This document shows, piece by piece, positions 61,219-64,000 of a stretch of DNA of 64,000 nucleotides. Position 1 is the stretch's first letter; each line of letters starts with the position of its first letter. The position numbers were made by a program, and so were the translations under genes. Below the pieces are notes generated by a model. That model had not been told where the DNA came from. It saw only the letters and a list, made by a program, of their open reading frames with translations, and made no database searches. This stretch comes from Ifrita kowaldi (lineage: Eukaryota; Chordata; Aves; Passeriformes; Cinclosomatidae), in NCBI GenBank assembly GCA_013398055.1, contig VZRS01000327.1, positions 125,625-189,624 on the forward strand. Reading direction: 5' to 3'.

Positions 61219-64000
61219 TAATAATTTTCTTTGTCTGAGGCTTCATGAAACAACTGCATTTTGTTACTTGAATTTTAAAGCAACAGCATTAATTCATGAT
61301 TTATATGTCACTGCTGGAAGGGTTCTTACATCCAGTTTTGAGCACTGCACCTTAAGAATCAGGTAAATTAACTGCACTCAGACTAGAAGAGAGTAACAAG
61401 GATGATGAGACTTCTGAAAAAAAGTAGAGGGTTTCTTTAGCCTAAGGGCCAGAAGACCAAGAACATCTTAAAAGACCCAGAATAGTCTTCAAATACCAGG
61501 AAAAAAAGTGATAAACTGTCCTCTATGTCCGTTGCAGACACAGCAACAATTAACAAGATTAAACTGCAGCTGGGCAGAGTTAGTAAATGACTCCTCAAGC
61601 TGGACCTAGGAGTGATGTATTTAAACTGAGACACACTGGCTAAGGAGCTGAAGAGTGCCCATCATTATCTAGTCTGTTTTTGAGATCATCTTCTAAGAAT
61701 ATAAACAAAAAGACAACAAACTTCTCCTTTTCCCATTAAACTTTCCAGCCCCTCAATATAAAATCACTTCCATGTAAACAATGCAAGGGTAATCATCCAT
61801 GAAGCATGAGAACAAGTTTTGTGCTTGGTAAGATTGTCAAAAAAGAGATTTTTTTTTTTTTTNNNNNNNTTTTTTTTTTTTTTTTTAAATTAGGACTTTA
61901 ATTTAGACTCCTAAAGAGGGGGACCAAGGGAGAGGTTTTTCAAAATATGGAAAAGGTGATTTAAGAGGACAAATTCCATTGATTAAAACTATCAGCTCTG
62001 ATAAAGCAACCTGGAGTTTGTGTAACCTCTGCAGTAATTTTTCTAAGTGATAGCTGGTTCTGAAGATCTGGATAATGAAATAGCAGTCTGGTACATGCCA
62101 AATTTCAGTGTATTTGCTTTCATAAATCCCATTTTCTACAAAAGGCAAACAGTCTTTTACCTTTGATAGCTTTCACTCTGCCTGAAGGCAAACTTACATC
62201 ACACAAACTGTAGTCACTTCACAGCTCATAGCCCTTTCTCATAAATCACATGATCTTTCCAAAGTATCCTCCAGTTCTGCCACTATTGGTTGCCAAGAAA
62301 CAAGAAAAAAAAAAAGAAGAAACAAGCAAACCATAAAACAAAACCAGGAAGAAAAAAATTCAGAGTCAGTTGATCAGAAAAAGGGCCCTTGCATTTTAAG
62401 AGCTGGATAAACAGACAACATAATCTTTATCAGGGCAAGCTCTATGAAACAAGAAGCTATGAGAGAAGGGCAGGGAAGCCAAAATGATGGTTTGAAATTA
62501 AACACATCATCCAAACATTTCTATCCCCCTCTTAAGGTATAATTCAACCAACCAGGTCCTATTTGTGCTCCGCAGCTGGTTTGTGACTCGTCACCTGCTG
62601 GACCTCAACTGGCTTGAAATCTCTGGAGTCAAAATTCTGCAGTTGCTGCTCTCCAGCTGCACGGGTTTGAGGAACTCTCCAAACATAAGCTCGGGTGGCT
62701 CCTCCAACCGAAACTCACATTCCAAATGCAGGAAGGCAAAGGGCCAGCCAGATTTCTGAGCACCTCTCTGCAGCATAAACATGCTTCCTAAATCCTCAAG
62801 AGGCTGTAAGCCTTCTGCTTTCCAGCTCTTCAGATAGCAGACACAAGAACAGCATAAACACACCACTGATGCAAAGGAGTTCTGCACAGACCTTTTGGCC
62901 AGAGCATAACTTTTACCTTAGAAAGTAAAGAGAGGGACAGGAGTTCTGCATGTTGATCAAGCTCATTTTCCTTTGATGGTCAGAAAGTTAGTATGTTTTT
63001 GAGAGCTGAGGTGCTAATGGCTGTTAATATGCACCACAGACTCCAGCCCACCGTGCTGCAACATCAGCATTTCCCCTTGCCCAGCATTCTCTGGGACAAA
63101 ATCCCTACTCTTGCCCCTGCCTTCTGCTGCTTCACTAACCAACCCCACTCAGAGACAGCAAACATATCAGTGTTTCTAAGAACGAGAGAGAAGATTCCAG
63201 GAACAGTGACCATAGGCAGATGTTGGAGCCAGAGCTTATTTTCTGTTCTCCTGCTGCAGTGCTGGCAATAGATGAGTTTTCATGGCTACAGCATGAGAAA
63301 GAAGAAGAAAAAAAAGGAAAAGATGTATTCTAACCAAGATCCAGAGTAAAAGGTATCAGGAGGAGTTTGTTTTCTTGGCATTCTCACTCCGTTCCAGTAA
63401 GATCAGGATGTTTGCCCTACTATCTACTAATAAGTCTGGACAAACAGCTTTGTCTGCACCTCAGCTGACTTCAACACAAGGGAAGCCGTTTCAAATCCCA
63501 GTTGCAAACACCTATAGCTTAATGGCTTCCCATTCTCCTTAGCCCAGGACAGAGGCATTGTAAAGCAAATGAGTATATTATACTCATTATATATATATCA
63601 TAAGTATTCTCACTTAAATGACAAGACACTGTCAATTGTCAACCAGCAACTGCCCAGACAGATTCTGGACATCTGTCGAGGAAGGTGCCCATTCTCCTGG
63701 AATATGCAAACGGTTTGTTAGACTTTCGGAGGTCATGTCTGAATGTGTATGGAACTGCTTCTACACCATAAGGGCACCCATCAGCTCAGACAAAGGGAAG
63801 ATTTCCAGAGAAAACAGGGGCATGTAGGAAGAAAGAGATGGGAAAGATACCTGTCACTACTTCACCTGAAAGGGGCTCAAATTTTGCTTTCCTTAACGTG
63901 GATTAGAAATTGGAATTGAGTATAAACTAAAATAACAGTATTTCCAGTGTCACTGGCCAGGATTAGCCCTGTGTTAGACTTATACAGAATTATATTATAG
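61219..64000. other. SLC22A5: SLC22A5 intronic/upstream sequence; exon 5 not found
   Basis: No further transporter exon was recognised on the minus strand. A poly-T run interrupted by 7 N is at 61850-61886. About 61320-61640 has a weak resemblance to very old CR1 (gcactgcacct, taacaaggatgatgag) that I cannot confirm. A short (AT)n run lies near 63585-63598. The minus-strand frame 62887-62591 contains no known motif. Confidence 0.5.
61850..61886 (+). repeat. poly-T run with 7-N gap
   Basis: Homopolymer T on both sides of Ns at 61863-61869. A length-uncertain homopolymer that the assembler could not close. No retroelement body is recognised next to it, so origin as a poly(A) tail is possible but unproven. 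Confidence 0.85.

Noticed and set aside
62591..62887. 98-codon minus-strand frame considered as SLC22A5 exon 5
   Set aside because: It lacks the conserved transporter words expected there, and no acceptor/donor pair frames a 127-nt exon.
1..64000. CRISPR arrays, bacterial-type operons, tRNA or rRNA genes
   Set aside because: None seen. The window is intron-containing vertebrate DNA with CR1 repeats, and no tRNA or rRNA-like sequence was recognised on either strand.

Overview
The window is vertebrate nuclear DNA from a bird. The interspersed repeats are overwhelmingly avian CR1 LINEs, I counted at least 14 truncated copies on both strands, and there is one ERV-type solo LTR. The three recognisable protein-coding genes reproduce the cytokine-cluster synteny known from mammals (human 5q31) and from chicken: IL5 (+), IRF1 (+), SLC22A5/OCTN2 (-). 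Genes are split into exons. The spliced models below were built by eye from splice sites, reading frame and remembered protein families, with no database search.

Layout: (1) 1-3.1 kb: the 3' part of IL5. Two exons are certain, one short upstream exon is a weak candidate, and the signal-peptide exon was not found. (2) 3.1-11.8 kb: intergenic DNA broken by assembly gaps. It holds a 312-bp exact duplication flanking an interposed contig, a purine-rich G-run tract, an AT-rich tract and a 24-bp minisatellite that runs into a gap. (3) 11.8-18.4 kb: the complete IRF1 coding gene. It has a CpG-rich promoter region, nine coding exons giving a 318-residue protein, and a 3' UTR with two poly(A) signals. 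(4) 18.4-48 kb: about 30 kb without a recognisable coding gene, holding CR1 copies and one 461-bp solo LTR. In mammals this interval carries the interferon-linked lncRNA IRF1-AS1/C5orf56. (5) 48-49.6 kb: a CpG island with a triple GAAANN interferon-response element, a kappaB consensus match and a minus-strand splice donor. The contigs here appear to be in the wrong order. (6) 50-64 kb: the last five coding exons (human exons 6-10) of SLC22A5 on the minus strand, plus CR1 copies and a poly-T gap. Its first five exons are not visible in the window.

IL5 and IRF1 are immune genes (eosinophil/B-cell cytokine, interferon-response transcription factor). SLC22A5 is a carnitine transporter that shares the conserved neighbourhood but not an obvious function. 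The most interesting unexplained signal is the 48-kb CpG island. It lies where an interferon-inducible lncRNA promoter is expected, and it carries both IRF and NF-kappaB type sites.
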